A stretch of DNA of 15,003 bases from Sedimentisphaerales bacterium. Its GTDB lineage: Bacteria; Planctomycetota; Phycisphaerae; Sedimentisphaerales; SG8-4. This document shows, in pieces, positions 5,541 to 14,200 of the stretch (position 1 is the first letter of the stretch; each line of letters starts with the position of its first letter). The stretch lies in the NCBI GenBank assembly GCA_016932895.1, contig JAFGCA010000452.1, positions 1-15,003 of the forward strand, read 5' to 3'. A model generated the notes under the pieces. It ran no database searches and was not told where the DNA came from. It was given only the letters and a program-made list of their open reading frames with translations. Made by a program: the position numbers and the translations under genes.

Positions 5541-6097
5541 AGCAGTAGCTCCGTTCCGCTTTGCTCGATGCGTTTGCGCAGCTTGTTGCGTGCGCGTAAC
5601 GCTTGAACTTTCACCATGGTCTTGCTCCACCCGGTACGCCGGGCGGTTTCGGCCACGTCACACTCCTCCAAATACCGCAGCGTCAGCACGAGTCTGTCCC
5701 TCGGCGGCAACTGCTCCAGCAGGCGGTGCAGCAGGTCCGCCGCCCGGTCCGGCTCCAGCGTCTCGAGCAGGTCCTCGTCGCCGGCAACCTGGTCCCATTC
5801 TTCGACACTGAACGGCTCGACCTGTTTTTGGCGAGCCCTTTCCTTCCAGTATCGATAGCCGACCCGGGTGGCGATTCGCGCCAGCCAGTGCTCGAAGGGG
5901 GCCTTGCCACCGTAGGTGCCGAGGCTCAGATAGGCCTCGACAAAGACGTCCTGCACGAGCTCCTCATGGACGCCCCGGTCGCGGCTGAAGCGCCAGAGGA
6001 TCCGGCCGACGTGCTCCTGATGCCGCTCGATGAGCCGCTGATAGGCATCGGGGTCGCCCTGTCGCGTCTGCTCGATATCGTCGGCGTCACCCGGCAT
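5537..6097 (-). CDS. ECF-type RNA polymerase sigma factor
   Basis: The 186-residue protein has the two ECF sigma domains. Region 2 spans about residues 14-83, with ELVQDVFVEAYLSL (2.2) and FEHWLARIATRVGYRYWKER (2.3-2.4, promoter melting and -10 recognition). Region 4 spans about 120-177, with LPPRDRLVLTLRYLEECDVA and the helix-turn-helix ETARRTGWSKTMVKVQALRA (-35 recognition). I chose the ATG at 6097 because the protein then begins about 13 residues before region 2, as is usual. An upstream in-frame ATG at 6217 would add 40 residues of no recognisable character and overlaps a TATGAT-like element. The gene leads a translationally coupled operon with the membrane protein and Spy-like protein. 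The 184 nt between it and the hairpin at 6282 hold a GGAATT direct repeat (15-nt period) that might be an autoregulated promoter, but this is not clear. Confidence 0.9.
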   Translation of the reverse strand: MPGDADDIEQTRQGDPDAYQRLIERHQEHVGRILWRFSRDRGVHEELVQDVFVEAYLSLGTYGGKAPFEHWLARIATRVGYRYWKERARQKQVEPFSVEEWDQVAGDEDLLETLEPDRAADLLHRLLEQLPPRDRLVLTLRYLEECDVAETARRTGWSKTMVKVQALRARNKLRKRIEQSGTELLL

Positions 6098-6281
6098 CGA
6101 GCCGGTCCGACCCTCGCCATCCCCGGACGAGACCGCCCGGGCCGCGGCGCGGGCCAGGCCACCGACCAGCGCCCGGCAATATGTCAGCGACCATGTTGGA
6201 AGGCCTACATCTATCATATGTTAAAGAAGTAACTGCTCATGGAATTCCGATCAAGGCAATTCCGTCGCCGGCATGTATCGC

Positions 6282-6319
6282 TGCGGTCCGGCCCGTGGCA
6301 GCCCACCGGCCGGACCGCA
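6282..6319 (-). terminator. strong hairpin after the EF-hand gene (terminator-like, no U tract)
   Basis: On the minus strand TGCGGTCCGGCC pairs with GGCCGGACCGCA, a 12-bp perfect stem. The 14-nt loop can add four more pairs (GTGG/CCAC) around GCTG. It begins 15 nt after the stop of the EF-hand gene. No run of T follows, so it may end transcription inefficiently or protect the 3' end of the mRNA rather than act as a classic intrinsic terminator. Confidence 0.5.
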
Positions 6320-6334
6320 CCACCAGGCGTTTCT

Positions 6335-7165
6335 CTACCGGCCCTGGGATCCCGGTCTGTCTTGCATCTTGTTCTGGAACGCTTCGACTTCCGCCATGCT
6401 CAGAAGCCCGTCTTCATTCGTATCGGCCTGCTCGAAGACCCGCTTCAGCATGAAAGGTCCGCGTTGCGGGGCGGGCGCCCCGGCACCGGTGCCTCTGCCA
6501 CCGCCGCGCGGGCGATCGGCGGAGGGTTCGCCGGCCCCGTCCGGGCGGCCCTGCCGCATTTGCGGCCTCCGCCCCTCGCGTCCGGCCGGCGGCACTGGTC
6601 CGCGACCGCCAGGAGCGTCCTGCGGCCCGAAGACCCGGTTTCTCGGCTGGAATCGGCCGGCCTGCCCGCGGAATGCGCCAATCTCTTCCCGGGAGAGCTT
6701 GCCGTCGTTGTCCTTATCGGCCCTTTCGAAGAATTGCCCCCGCATCATCGGTGCGGGTCCCTGCGGTCGGCGTGCCTGGGCTGGTCCCCAGCCCCCTCGG
6801 CGAGACCGGTTGCCAAACGAAGCGGCGCCCCGCCGGCCGCGTCCCTGCATCCAGGGGCAGTTCTGCCACTGGCGGCCCCGACGCGCCTCCTGCCAGTTCT
6901 GCCGGGCGCCGCGCGGGCGAGCCGCTTGCATACGATCCGGCCCGGGTCCGGCAGGCCGTTGCCACATCGGGCCGCCCGCAGGCCTGTTGGCGTTGAAATA
7001 CGCCGATGCACGCAGACTGTTACCCCGGCCCCAGCCTTGCCCTCGCCCCCAACCCTGGCCTTGGCCCCGGCCGCCACCCCATCGGGGCGGTGCGGCGAAT
7101 GCCTGGCTTGCGAGAAGGAATGTGATCCCGACCACGACAACCGCTGTTTTATGTCTTGTCTTCAT
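6335..7165 (-). CDS. secreted low-complexity protein with two EF-hand motifs
   Basis: The protein has 276 residues. The start at 7165 is fixed by AAAGGAG 7 nt upstream. Residues 1-24 are a Sec signal peptide ending AFA-A. The mature protein is extremely rich in Gly, Arg, Pro, Gln and Trp, with the repeated GQGWGR unit at about 35-47. Two canonical EF-hand loops are visible: D150-D152-D154-G155-L157-E161 (FFERADKDNDGKLSREE) and D248-N250-D252-G253-L255-E259 (VFEQADTNEDGLLSMAE). Both have all the expected Ca2+ ligands, but about 85 disordered residues separate them, so they cannot form the usual adjacent EF pair. Ca2+ binding in the periplasm or outside the cell is likely and any partner is unknown. 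Similar EF-hand proteins are common in planctomycetes. A hairpin follows the stop. It lies 137 nt after the sulfatase gene and may share its transcript. Confidence 0.8.
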   Translation of the reverse strand: MKTRHKTAVVVVGITFLLASQAFAAPPRWGGGRGQGQGWGRGQGWGRGNSLRASAYFNANRPAGGPMWQRPAGPGPDRMQAARPRGARQNWQEARRGRQWQNCPWMQGRGRRGAASFGNRSRRGGWGPAQARRPQGPAPMMRGQFFERADKDNDGKLSREEIGAFRGQAGRFQPRNRVFGPQDAPGGRGPVPPAGREGRRPQMRQGRPDGAGEPSADRPRGGGRGTGAGAPAPQRGPFMLKRVFEQADTNEDGLLSMAEVEAFQNKMQDRPGSQGR

Positions 7166-7302
7166 TTTCGGCTCCTTTCGATGAAGCGGATTCGAGACTG
7201 CGATTCAGGGCTCTTGAAGGCCCTTTCGACAGGACAGTGAGAACAGCGGCCCCGGAGGTTACACCGATGTCGAGAATTCCTCCGGAGACGGCCCAAGCGG
7301 CC

Positions 7303-8760
7303 TCAGGAGCCGTTTTTGGGCTCTGGCTTGGGCATCGGGAAGGCCTCGGAGGCGGTCCGGCCGTTTGTCAGTATCTCCTTCATTTGGGCTACGATTTCCG
7401 GATATTGGCCGGCAAGATCGTTTTGCTCGCCGATATCCCCGCTCAGGTCGAAAAGCTGAATCTTTTGGTCGGGCTTGAGGCGCACGGCCTTCCACTTGCC
7501 CATTCGGACCGCCTGCTGGCCGCGCAGCTCCCAGTAGAGGTGCCTCTGCTGTTTCTCTCGGCCGGCCCGGCCCAGCAGCGTCGGCAGTATGGAGACCCCG
7601 TCGATGTCCTTCGGGGGCCGCCGGCGCAGCAGTTGCGCGCACGTGGGCAGGAAGTCCCAGAAGGCCGTAACGCGGTCGCTCTCGGAGCCAGCTTCGATCT
7701 TACCCGGCCAGCGCGCGATAAACGGCACCCGAATTCCGCCTTCCCAGACCGAGCCCTTGAGACCGCGCAGCGGGCCGGCGCTCTCGAAAAAGTCCGAGTC
7801 CGCCCCGCCGGCGTACGTCGGGCCGTTGTCGCTGGTGAAGATCACCAGCGTGTTCTCATCGAGCCCGAGCTCCTTGAGCAAGGCCATGATCCGTCCGACG
7901 TCCTTGTCCATCCGCGTGACCATGCCGGCGTAGCAGGCCCGCGGGTGGGCGTGCGGAATGTACCCCTTCTTGCCGTCGTAGGCCGGGTCGGGCCACTTGT
8001 CTTTGTACTGCGACAGAGAATCTTCCGGCACCTGCAACGCCACGTGCGGAATCGTGAACGGCACATACAAAAAGAACGGCCGGTCCTTGTTCGCCCGCAG
8101 GAATTTCAGGGCCTCGTCCGCGATCAGGTCGTGCGAGTACACCTGCTCCTTCCCGTCCTTGTTTTCTTCGATCCAGAAGATCTCGCCGTCTTTCCACAGG
8201 TGGTTGGGATAATACGTGTGGGCCTGCCGCTGGCAGATATATCCGAAGAAGTGATCGAAGCCCTGCTTCTGCGGATCGCCCGAGGTGCCGACGCGCCCCA
8301 GACCCCACTTGCCGAACGCGCCGGTGACGTAGCCGGCCTGCTTGAACAGCTTGGCCACGGTGTACGTGTCCTCCACAATCGGCCACTGGCCCCCGATCGT
8401 GGAGCCCAGCTCCCAGCCTTCTTTTCCGCCCACCTGCTTGTTGCCACGGATCTGGGCGTGACCGGTGTGCAGGCCCGTCATCAGCGTGCAGCGCGAAGGC
8501 GCGCAGACGGGGTTGCCCGAATAGGCCTGGGTGAACCGCATCCCTTCGGCGGCGAGCTTGTCGACGTTGGGAGTCTTGATCTTCTTCTGGCCGTAACAGC
8601 CCACCTCCGCGTATCCCAGATCGTCGGCCAGAATGAACACGACGTTGGGGTAGCGTCTTGCCCGGGACAAGCCGGCGGCCCGGCACGCACCGACCGAGCC
8701 AAGGGTCGCCCACGAGGCCGTTCCCATACCGGCCAGCTTCAATAAATCACGCCTTCGCAT
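7303..8760 (-). CDS. Tat-exported type I (formylglycine) sulfatase
   Basis: The 485-residue enzyme hydrolyses sulfate esters, probably on a polysaccharide or glycan. The N-terminus MRRRDLLKLAGMG is a Tat signal. The start at 8760 has AGAGGAG 7 nt upstream; an ATG at 8784 lies before this ribosome site and is rejected. Family hallmarks are VVFILADDLGYAEVGCYG (metal ligands D46, D47), VCAPSRCTLMTG with the formylglycine Cys at residue 86 in C-x-P-S-R, GKWGLG (Lys151), IPH (His239), TSDNGP (D311, N312) and LRGLKGSVWEGG (Lys335). All key active-site residues appear intact and the length is typical. Conversion of Cys86 needs a formylglycine-generating enzyme or radical-SAM maturase elsewhere. It follows the deacetylase-like gene on the same strand across a palindromic repeat, which suggests a related substrate. 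The substrate cannot be read from the sequence. Confidence 0.95.
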   Translation of the reverse strand: MRRRDLLKLAGMGTASWATLGSVGACRAAGLSRARRYPNVVFILADDLGYAEVGCYGQKKIKTPNVDKLAAEGMRFTQAYSGNPVCAPSRCTLMTGLHTGHAQIRGNKQVGGKEGWELGSTIGGQWPIVEDTYTVAKLFKQAGYVTGAFGKWGLGRVGTSGDPQKQGFDHFFGYICQRQAHTYYPNHLWKDGEIFWIEENKDGKEQVYSHDLIADEALKFLRANKDRPFFLYVPFTIPHVALQVPEDSLSQYKDKWPDPAYDGKKGYIPHAHPRACYAGMVTRMDKDVGRIMALLKELGLDENTLVIFTSDNGPTYAGGADSDFFESAGPLRGLKGSVWEGGIRVPFIARWPGKIEAGSESDRVTAFWDFLPTCAQLLRRRPPKDIDGVSILPTLLGRAGREKQQRHLYWELRGQQAVRMGKWKAVRLKPDQKIQLFDLSGDIGEQNDLAGQYPEIVAQMKEILTNGRTASEAFPMPKPEPKNGS

Positions 8761-8810
8761 TACACATCTCCTCTTGAACAGCACTCCATTTCGGAAATTG
8801 TACGACTGCC

Positions 8811-8888
8811 AGATTGCTTCGCTCCGCTCGCAATGACATACCGTGTCTCGCGTATGTCATTGCGAGGAGCGAAGCGACGAAGCAATCT
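8811..8888. repeat. palindromic dispersed repeat (REP/MITE-like, 'CATTGCGAGGAGCGAAGCGA' family)
   Basis: The left arm 8811-8841 and right arm 8852-8888 are imperfect reverse complements around a 10-nt centre. The inner 15 bp (CTCGCAATGACATAC at 8827-8841 against 8852-8866) match perfectly. The right arm has a 6-nt expansion. This is a widespread non-coding repeat found between genes in many unrelated bacteria. It often yields spurious peptides such as CHCEERSDEAI, as it does here on the plus strand. It lies between two co-directional genes and could act as a terminator or mRNA-stabilising hairpin. Confidence 0.85.
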
Positions 8889-8951
8889 CCTCCCACATCG
8901 TCGCGGAACTTGCGAAATGCGGTAATATCATAGTACGTGAGCAGTACCGAT

Positions 8952-10391
8952 TCAGATCGTCACGGTGGATCGCCCCTTGGGCAGATCGAAACACACGGTC
9001 ACACCGTCGTCGTCCTGATACCAGGTGTTGCTTTTGAGCCAGCGCAGATTTCCGACCCGCTCGAGCGTCCGGGTCGTCGCGTCGGTCGCTACCGCCGGCG
9101 TCTGCGACGCTCCGGCCTTGACGCGGAGGGTGAAGCGCGGACTGGCAAAAGGCGCCTCGAGCGCCACGCGACGTCCCTGCCGCCGGATCTGCGTCAGCTC
9201 CCGGGCCGCCCAGTAGCGAGCGATCTCGCTGAGCTTCATCCAGATCAGGTGGTCGTATCGACTGTGAACGCGGCGTACCACCTCCTGGAAAATCTTGAAG
9301 CCGATCTGCTCGCCGTTGAAGTAGATTCCGGGCCAGTGACAGACGAGGATCGCCGGCTCGCCTCGTTCGATGACCTCGGGCAGTCTGCCGCCCTGGAGGT
9401 CCGCGGTGATGCAACGGTCGGCCGAGCCGGGGGTGAGCCCGTCCCAGCCGCCGAACCAGTCGCCGGTGCAGCCGATGATGGAAACCACGCAGCGCGGGTC
9501 CGGGCCGGCCAGGCCCGAGGCATACTCGACGCGCGGCGCGACGCTGCGCTCGTCGGTGAACAGGTGCCGGAAGTAATGCGGGATCTCGGCGTCGAACACG
9601 TCTCGACAAGCCGCCAGCGTGGCTTGCGCCAGCTCGGGAAGGACCCGGTTGCCGAAGCCGCCGGGCGTGGTGATTCCTTCGCACGTCAGGCCTGCGTTTT
9701 TCAGGATGCGCAGGGCATAGCTCATGTAATCGGCGATTTCGTCCACTGACCGGCCGTCCGTCCAGCGCCAGTTTTCCATGAAGCGCTCACTGCGCTCGGG
9801 ATAGGGACGCCCGGTCTTCGTGTCGATCACGAAGGTGTGCGTGACCATCTCCGGATGGATGTCCCAGTCGGGCATCATGAACTCCCGGACCAGCTTGAGG
9901 CTCTCGGCCAGTTCCCGGCGCGACCAGCCGGGCATGCGACGATCCACCCAGCCGACGCAGGCGGGAAACGGCACAATGCTGTACTTGCCCTTGACGCCGT
10001 GCTCGCGGCACCACTGGCCGAACGTGCGCACGAACGAATCCGGGATCTCTCGCGGCAGCGCGCGCCAGTTCTGCTGGTAGCGGTCGGGGAACACTTCGGC
10101 GAACTGCGGGATGCCGAAGTGCGCCAGGTTCACCAGGCAGGTGGAATCGTCGATGATGAAGCTCATGGGAACGCGGGCACACGGGTTGAGGATTTCCACG
10201 CTCGGGTCCTGGCCGGGTCTCTCGCCTTTGTCCTGGGCCCACGCCGGCCGTTGGCCCGGCGCCAGCGCCGCACCGGCGGCAACCGCGGCGGCCGTCTTGA
10301 GGAAATCGCGCCGCACCATCGGCAGCCGCGCAGCATTCCCCTCGGGGCAAACAAACGCGCTGTTGCGAGATCGATCAAGCTCGTTCGGCAT
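8952..10391 (-). CDS. Tat-exported polysaccharide-deacetylase-like (NodB-fold-like) protein
   Basis: The protein has 479 residues. An AGGAG site about 8 nt before the ATG at 10391 supports this start, giving 25 residues before the Tat motif (VRRDFLKTAAAVAAGAALA). The alternative ATG at 10319 would start right at the motif but has no nearby ribosome site. After the signal, PMSFIIDDSTCLVN (D81, D82) resembles the metal-binding Asp-Asp strand of NodB-type deacetylases. IHPEMVTHTFVID (H179, H185) is placed like their His motif, though the spacing differs from the usual H-S/T-x-x-H. GITTPGGFGN (239-248) and LVCHWPGIYFNG (349-360) resemble later barrel strands. Residues about 405-479 form a beta-rich C-terminal domain. 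A role in removing acyl groups from, or otherwise cutting, polysaccharide is inferred, in line with the downstream sulfatase. Identity as a barrel enzyme is likely and the exact activity is open. Confidence 0.75.
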   Translation of the reverse strand: MPNELDRSRNSAFVCPEGNAARLPMVRRDFLKTAAAVAAGAALAPGQRPAWAQDKGERPGQDPSVEILNPCARVPMSFIIDDSTCLVNLAHFGIPQFAEVFPDRYQQNWRALPREIPDSFVRTFGQWCREHGVKGKYSIVPFPACVGWVDRRMPGWSRRELAESLKLVREFMMPDWDIHPEMVTHTFVIDTKTGRPYPERSERFMENWRWTDGRSVDEIADYMSYALRILKNAGLTCEGITTPGGFGNRVLPELAQATLAACRDVFDAEIPHYFRHLFTDERSVAPRVEYASGLAGPDPRCVVSIIGCTGDWFGGWDGLTPGSADRCITADLQGGRLPEVIERGEPAILVCHWPGIYFNGEQIGFKIFQEVVRRVHSRYDHLIWMKLSEIARYWAARELTQIRRQGRRVALEAPFASPRFTLRVKAGASQTPAVATDATTRTLERVGNLRWLKSNTWYQDDDGVTVCFDLPKGRSTVTI

Positions 10392-10440
10392 GTCTCCATC
10401 TCCTGTCTAAGGGCAACGGGCTGGAAGAACCATGAATCCC

Positions 10441-10469
10441 AGGGTATCCGCGAAGCCGAAGGATGTCAA
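10441..10469 (-). promoter_or_regulatory. sigma70-type promoter for the deacetylase-like gene
   Basis: On the minus strand TTGACA (10464-10469), a 17-nt spacer and TACCCT (10441-10446) lie about 50 nt before the ATG at 10391. The rest of the 218-nt intergenic stretch 10392-10609 holds one short hairpin, GTCCCG-GCG-CGGGAC (10547-10561), about 50 nt after the regulator gene's stop and without a T run. It may be a weak terminator of the two-component operon. Confidence 0.6.
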
Positions 10470-10609
10470 TTCTTCCCCGGGCCCGGGCAAGCGGGATGCG
10501 GGCAAAGGTCGCAATCAAAGCGGATTTCCAGAGGGCTTGGGGCTGCGTCCCGGCGCGGGACACCCGCCGGAGAACACATAGAACGGAAGGTCCGCGTGCC
10601 GGTCGGGCC

Positions 10610-11239
10610 TTACGATTTCGGCTCGTCATTCCTCGGCATGTCCGCAAAATCAAACAAGCGCATATCGGCCGCCCGCCGCAAAAGCTCAACCACGTTGCTG
10701 GCATTGAGCTTCTGCATCAGGTGACGCCGGTGCACCTCGACCGTGCGCGGCGAGCGATGCAGAACGTCGGCGATCTCCCGGTTGTTCTTGCCCTCCAGGA
10801 TGTGGTAGAGAATCTTCATCTCGGTGCGGGTCAGCGAATGCTCCAGCAGCGCCCCCTGCACGGCGCTCTGCTCGGCCACGTTGCGAACGGTCTCCAGAAA
10901 AGCGTCTCGATCGAGCGGCTTTTCGATGAAATCCGCCGCCCCGGCCTTCAAGGCCTTCACCGCCATGGGCACGTCGCCGAATCCCGTCACGGCAATCACG
11001 GGCAGCCAAGGCTGAAGCGCCTTGACCTCCGTAAGCAATTCGATTCCGTCCTTCCCGGGCATTTTCACATCCGTGATCAGGAGATCGCATCGCTCGCCGT
11101 CCAGGTGCGCCAGGCACTCGTCGGCGGAGCTGAAACAAGCGACGTTCATGCCGGCTCGTTCCAGCGTCTTGCGCACGACCAGGCGGACCTTCGGCTCATC
11201 ATCCACGAAGAACACATGTTCCGGCGTATCGGTTCTCAT
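10610..11239 (-). CDS. FixJ-type response regulator (receiver + LuxR-like HTH)
   Basis: The 209-residue transcription factor has a receiver domain at residues about 7-122, with acidic pocket D13/D14 (FFVDDEPKVR), phosphoacceptor D57 (LLITDVKMPGKDG), T85 (VIAVTGFGD) and K107 (DFIEKPLD). A LuxR/GerE-type helix-turn-helix follows at about 134-195 (LTRTEMKILYHILEGKNNRE, then SPRTVEVHRRHLMQKLNA). This layout and sequence match the FixJ/TodT/StyR-like group. The start at 11239 follows AGGGGAG by 7 nt. The gene begins 25 nt after the kinase's stop codon, so both are expected on one mRNA and the kinase at 11265-14732 should phosphorylate D57. Target genes are unknown; the ABC permease gene upstream of the kinase is one candidate. 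Not enough is visible to call it FixJ itself, as no nitrogen-fixation context is present. Confidence 0.92.
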   Translation of the reverse strand: MRTDTPEHVFFVDDEPKVRLVVRKTLERAGMNVACFSSADECLAHLDGERCDLLITDVKMPGKDGIELLTEVKALQPWLPVIAVTGFGDVPMAVKALKAGAADFIEKPLDRDAFLETVRNVAEQSAVQGALLEHSLTRTEMKILYHILEGKNNREIADVLHRSPRTVEVHRRHLMQKLNASNVVELLRRAADMRLFDFADMPRNDEPKS

Positions 11240-11264
11240 CGCTATGCTCCCCTCTGTGCCACCG

Positions 11265-14200
11265 TCACGTACTTTCGATCGGCAGGGTGACCACGAACGT
11301 GGTCCCCCGGCCCCACTGGCTTTCCACTCGGACATCCCCCCCGGCCTGCGCCACGACGCGCTGCACGATGCACAAGCCCAGCCCGGTCCCTTCGCGGGCC
11401 GGTTTCGTCGTGAAGAACGGCTCGAAGATTCGCTCCCGGTCCTCGACGCGAATCCCGCCGCAGTCATCCGTAAGCCGCAACTCAATATGGCCGCCCTGGC
11501 GCACACCGGATATCCTCACGTGCGATTCGCCCGCCGCATCGGCCGCCTGGATCGCGTTCTGCAGAAGCGCGAAGAACAACTGTTCCAGGTCTTTCTCCCG
11601 GGCATCGATCGACGGCAGCCCCTCGAGTCCCTCAACATCCAGAACAACGTTCGACCGACGCGCACTTTCTCCCAGCAAGCGGACCACCCGACCCACCAGG
11701 CGCGAGAGAACGATCTTGCCCGTAATTTTCTCCGACGATCTTCGTGCGAAATTGCGAAATCGCTCCACGATGGACGTGGCGTGCGAAACCTCTTCGAGTC
11801 CGTCTTGCAGGTCTTCCAGAGCCCGGGCCGCGCCGGCGCCGGCTTCGAGGTCTTTGAGGCTGTTCTGAATGGACAGCCGAATGACCGTAAGCGGCTGGGT
11901 CAGCTCGTGAGCCAGCGTGGCGCTAAGCGTCCCCAGAGAGGCGAGCTGCTCGGCCCGCATCATTCTCTCGCGCAGATTTTCCAGCTCCTCCTGGGCTTGC
12001 TTGAGTTCGTGGATATCGCGGGCGATGACCAGTCCGGCGGTGACCTCTCCGTCGCTGTCGCACAAGGGCTCGATGGTCGTGTTGTACCAGCGCCACTCTC
12101 CCTGAACCATCGACATCCCGACGGAATTCACTCCCTGGCCGGAAGTGATGACCTCGCGGATGTACGAAACCTGGCGTTCGGCAATTTCACTGGGGAAGAG
12201 ATCCCACATCGATTTCCCGATGAAATCCCCCGGACTGCCGCCCAGGCGTCGCCCCGCCGTGTTGTTCATAAACTGGAACACCCCGTTCTCATCCACCACG
12301 GCGATGACCTCGCCGGCATTCTCCACGACCGCCCGGTACCGCTGTTCGCTCTCGCGCAGCAGCCGCTCCAACCGCTTTCGCTGGGTCATATCCCAGGTGA
12401 TGCCCCGGACCTCCACCACCCGACCGTCCCGCAGGGCCGGGCTCATGCCGTACTCGACGTCCACGAGCCGGCCGTCCCGGTGCACCAACGCCGCCTGCCC
12501 TCGCACGGCCTGACCCTGGCCGATCCGCTCGGCCTGAGACATCACCTCCGCCCGTGATTTGTCTGAAAGAAAGTCGGTGAAGTGCTTGCCTACAACCTCC
12601 TCCGGCGCAAAACCCAATATCGTTTCCACGGCCTGATTGACCGATGTAAACTTGCCTTCCGGCTCGAACGTGGCCACCATCGCGCCCAGCCCTTCGACGA
12701 GAGATCGGTAGCGTTCTTCACTCTCGCGCAGCGCCCGCTCGGCCTGCCGCTGTCGCGTGACGTCTTTCGAGAAGATGGCGACCTGCCGGACCTGGCCGCC
12801 GGCGCCGAAGACCGGATACAGGTTGTGATCGAACACACACCCGTCCTGCTGGCCCTCGACCCGCAGGGCCCGTCCGAAACGTGCGACCTGCTCGACCCAG
12901 CGCACGCGCTCTTCCAGGATGGGCCCCAGGATCCCCTCCGGGTCGATCTCGCCCAGTTCCGCCCCCAGGAGATCCTTCGCCGGCTGCCCGATATGCCGGG
13001 CTGCCGTGTCGTTCAAAGCCAGCAATCGCCCCCGGGGATCCGTCAACAAGACGGATTCCGTCACCGCGTTGAAGAGCCCGCGCAGCATTTGCTCGCGCTG
13101 CCGAAGGACCTGCTCCGCCCGGCGCCGCTCCGTAATATCCCTGATGACGCCTTGCGTGCCCCGAATCTCTCCATCGACGACCAGAGGCGCTTTGCTCACT
13201 TCGATGTAGCGAGGCGCGCCGTCCGGATCGCGAATCATGAATTCCGCCACGGCCGTCTCGCCCTGCAGCGTCCGGTCTCGCGCCGCCTCCAATGCCGGCT
13301 GCTCGGGCTCGGGAATCCACCGGCAAAAAGGCGTGCCCAACACCTGCTCGCGGGGCGCGCCCAAAACCGACTTGCAAGCCCGATTGACGGAGGTGAAGCG
13401 CCCGTCGAGATCGGTGGCGTAAATCACGTCATTGACGTTCTCTACCAGATCCTGGTAGCGTCGTTCGATCTCCCTGGCCTCCCGTTGGGCCTGGAGACGC
13501 TCGGTGATATCGATGGCCACAAGGACCACGTGACTCACCCGGCCGCGCTCATCGAATACGGGATAATGCGTTTGGTCGAAGACCATGCCGTCGCGCCGAT
13601 CGACGAGTCTCAACGGCTTGCCCGTCCGCAAGACCTCGTCGAAGTGCGCCTGTCTGGCATTGCGAACGCCTTCGGATATGATGTCGGGGCTTAACTTTCG
13701 CGGGCTTTGTCCAATCAAATCCTCCACTTCACAGCCAAGGCGTTTGGCGGCCGTCTCGTTGGCGGCCCGGATCACTTTCTCCCGGTCCACGAGGAAGACT
13801 GATTCCGTGATCGCATCGAACGTGGCGCGAAGCATCTGCTCCTTCTCGGAGGCGTTATGCTGAGCCTCCTTGATCTGGGTAACATCCCGGCCTGAGCTCA
13901 CGATGCCGATGGGTCGGCCCGAACCGTCCTTGAGAAGAGAAAAACTCACCAAAGCGGGAAAAGATGATCCGTCCCCACGAAAGACGGTCGCCTCCACGTT
14001 GTGCACCGCCCCCTGCGCCTGCAACGCGGGAAACACCTCTCGCTCGAAGTATCGATTCGTGTCGGTGTCGACTATGCCCAGATCCGCGATCCTTTTCCCC
14101 AGGACCTGTTCCCTCTGCAAACCGGCCCCCCGGAGAAGTTCGGCGTTGACCTGCTGGATCCGGCCTTCCATGTCGACGACCGCAATGGCATCGGGGACGG

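Noticed and set aside
4543..5811. Plus-strand open frame of 422 codons across the sigma operon
   Set aside because: Antisense shadow of three overlapping, well-supported minus-strand genes.
7156..8745. Plus-strand open frame of 529 codons opposite the sulfatase
   Set aside because: The minus strand encodes a complete sulfatase with all active-site motifs; the plus frame shows none.
8843..9037. Short plus-strand frame encoding CHCEERSDEAI-like peptide
   Set aside because: This peptide is the known spurious translation of the palindromic dispersed repeat at 8811-8888.
11022..12557. Plus-strand open frame of 511 codons opposite the kinase
   Set aside because: It is the antisense of the kinase catalytic and PAS coding sequence and has no domain of its own.
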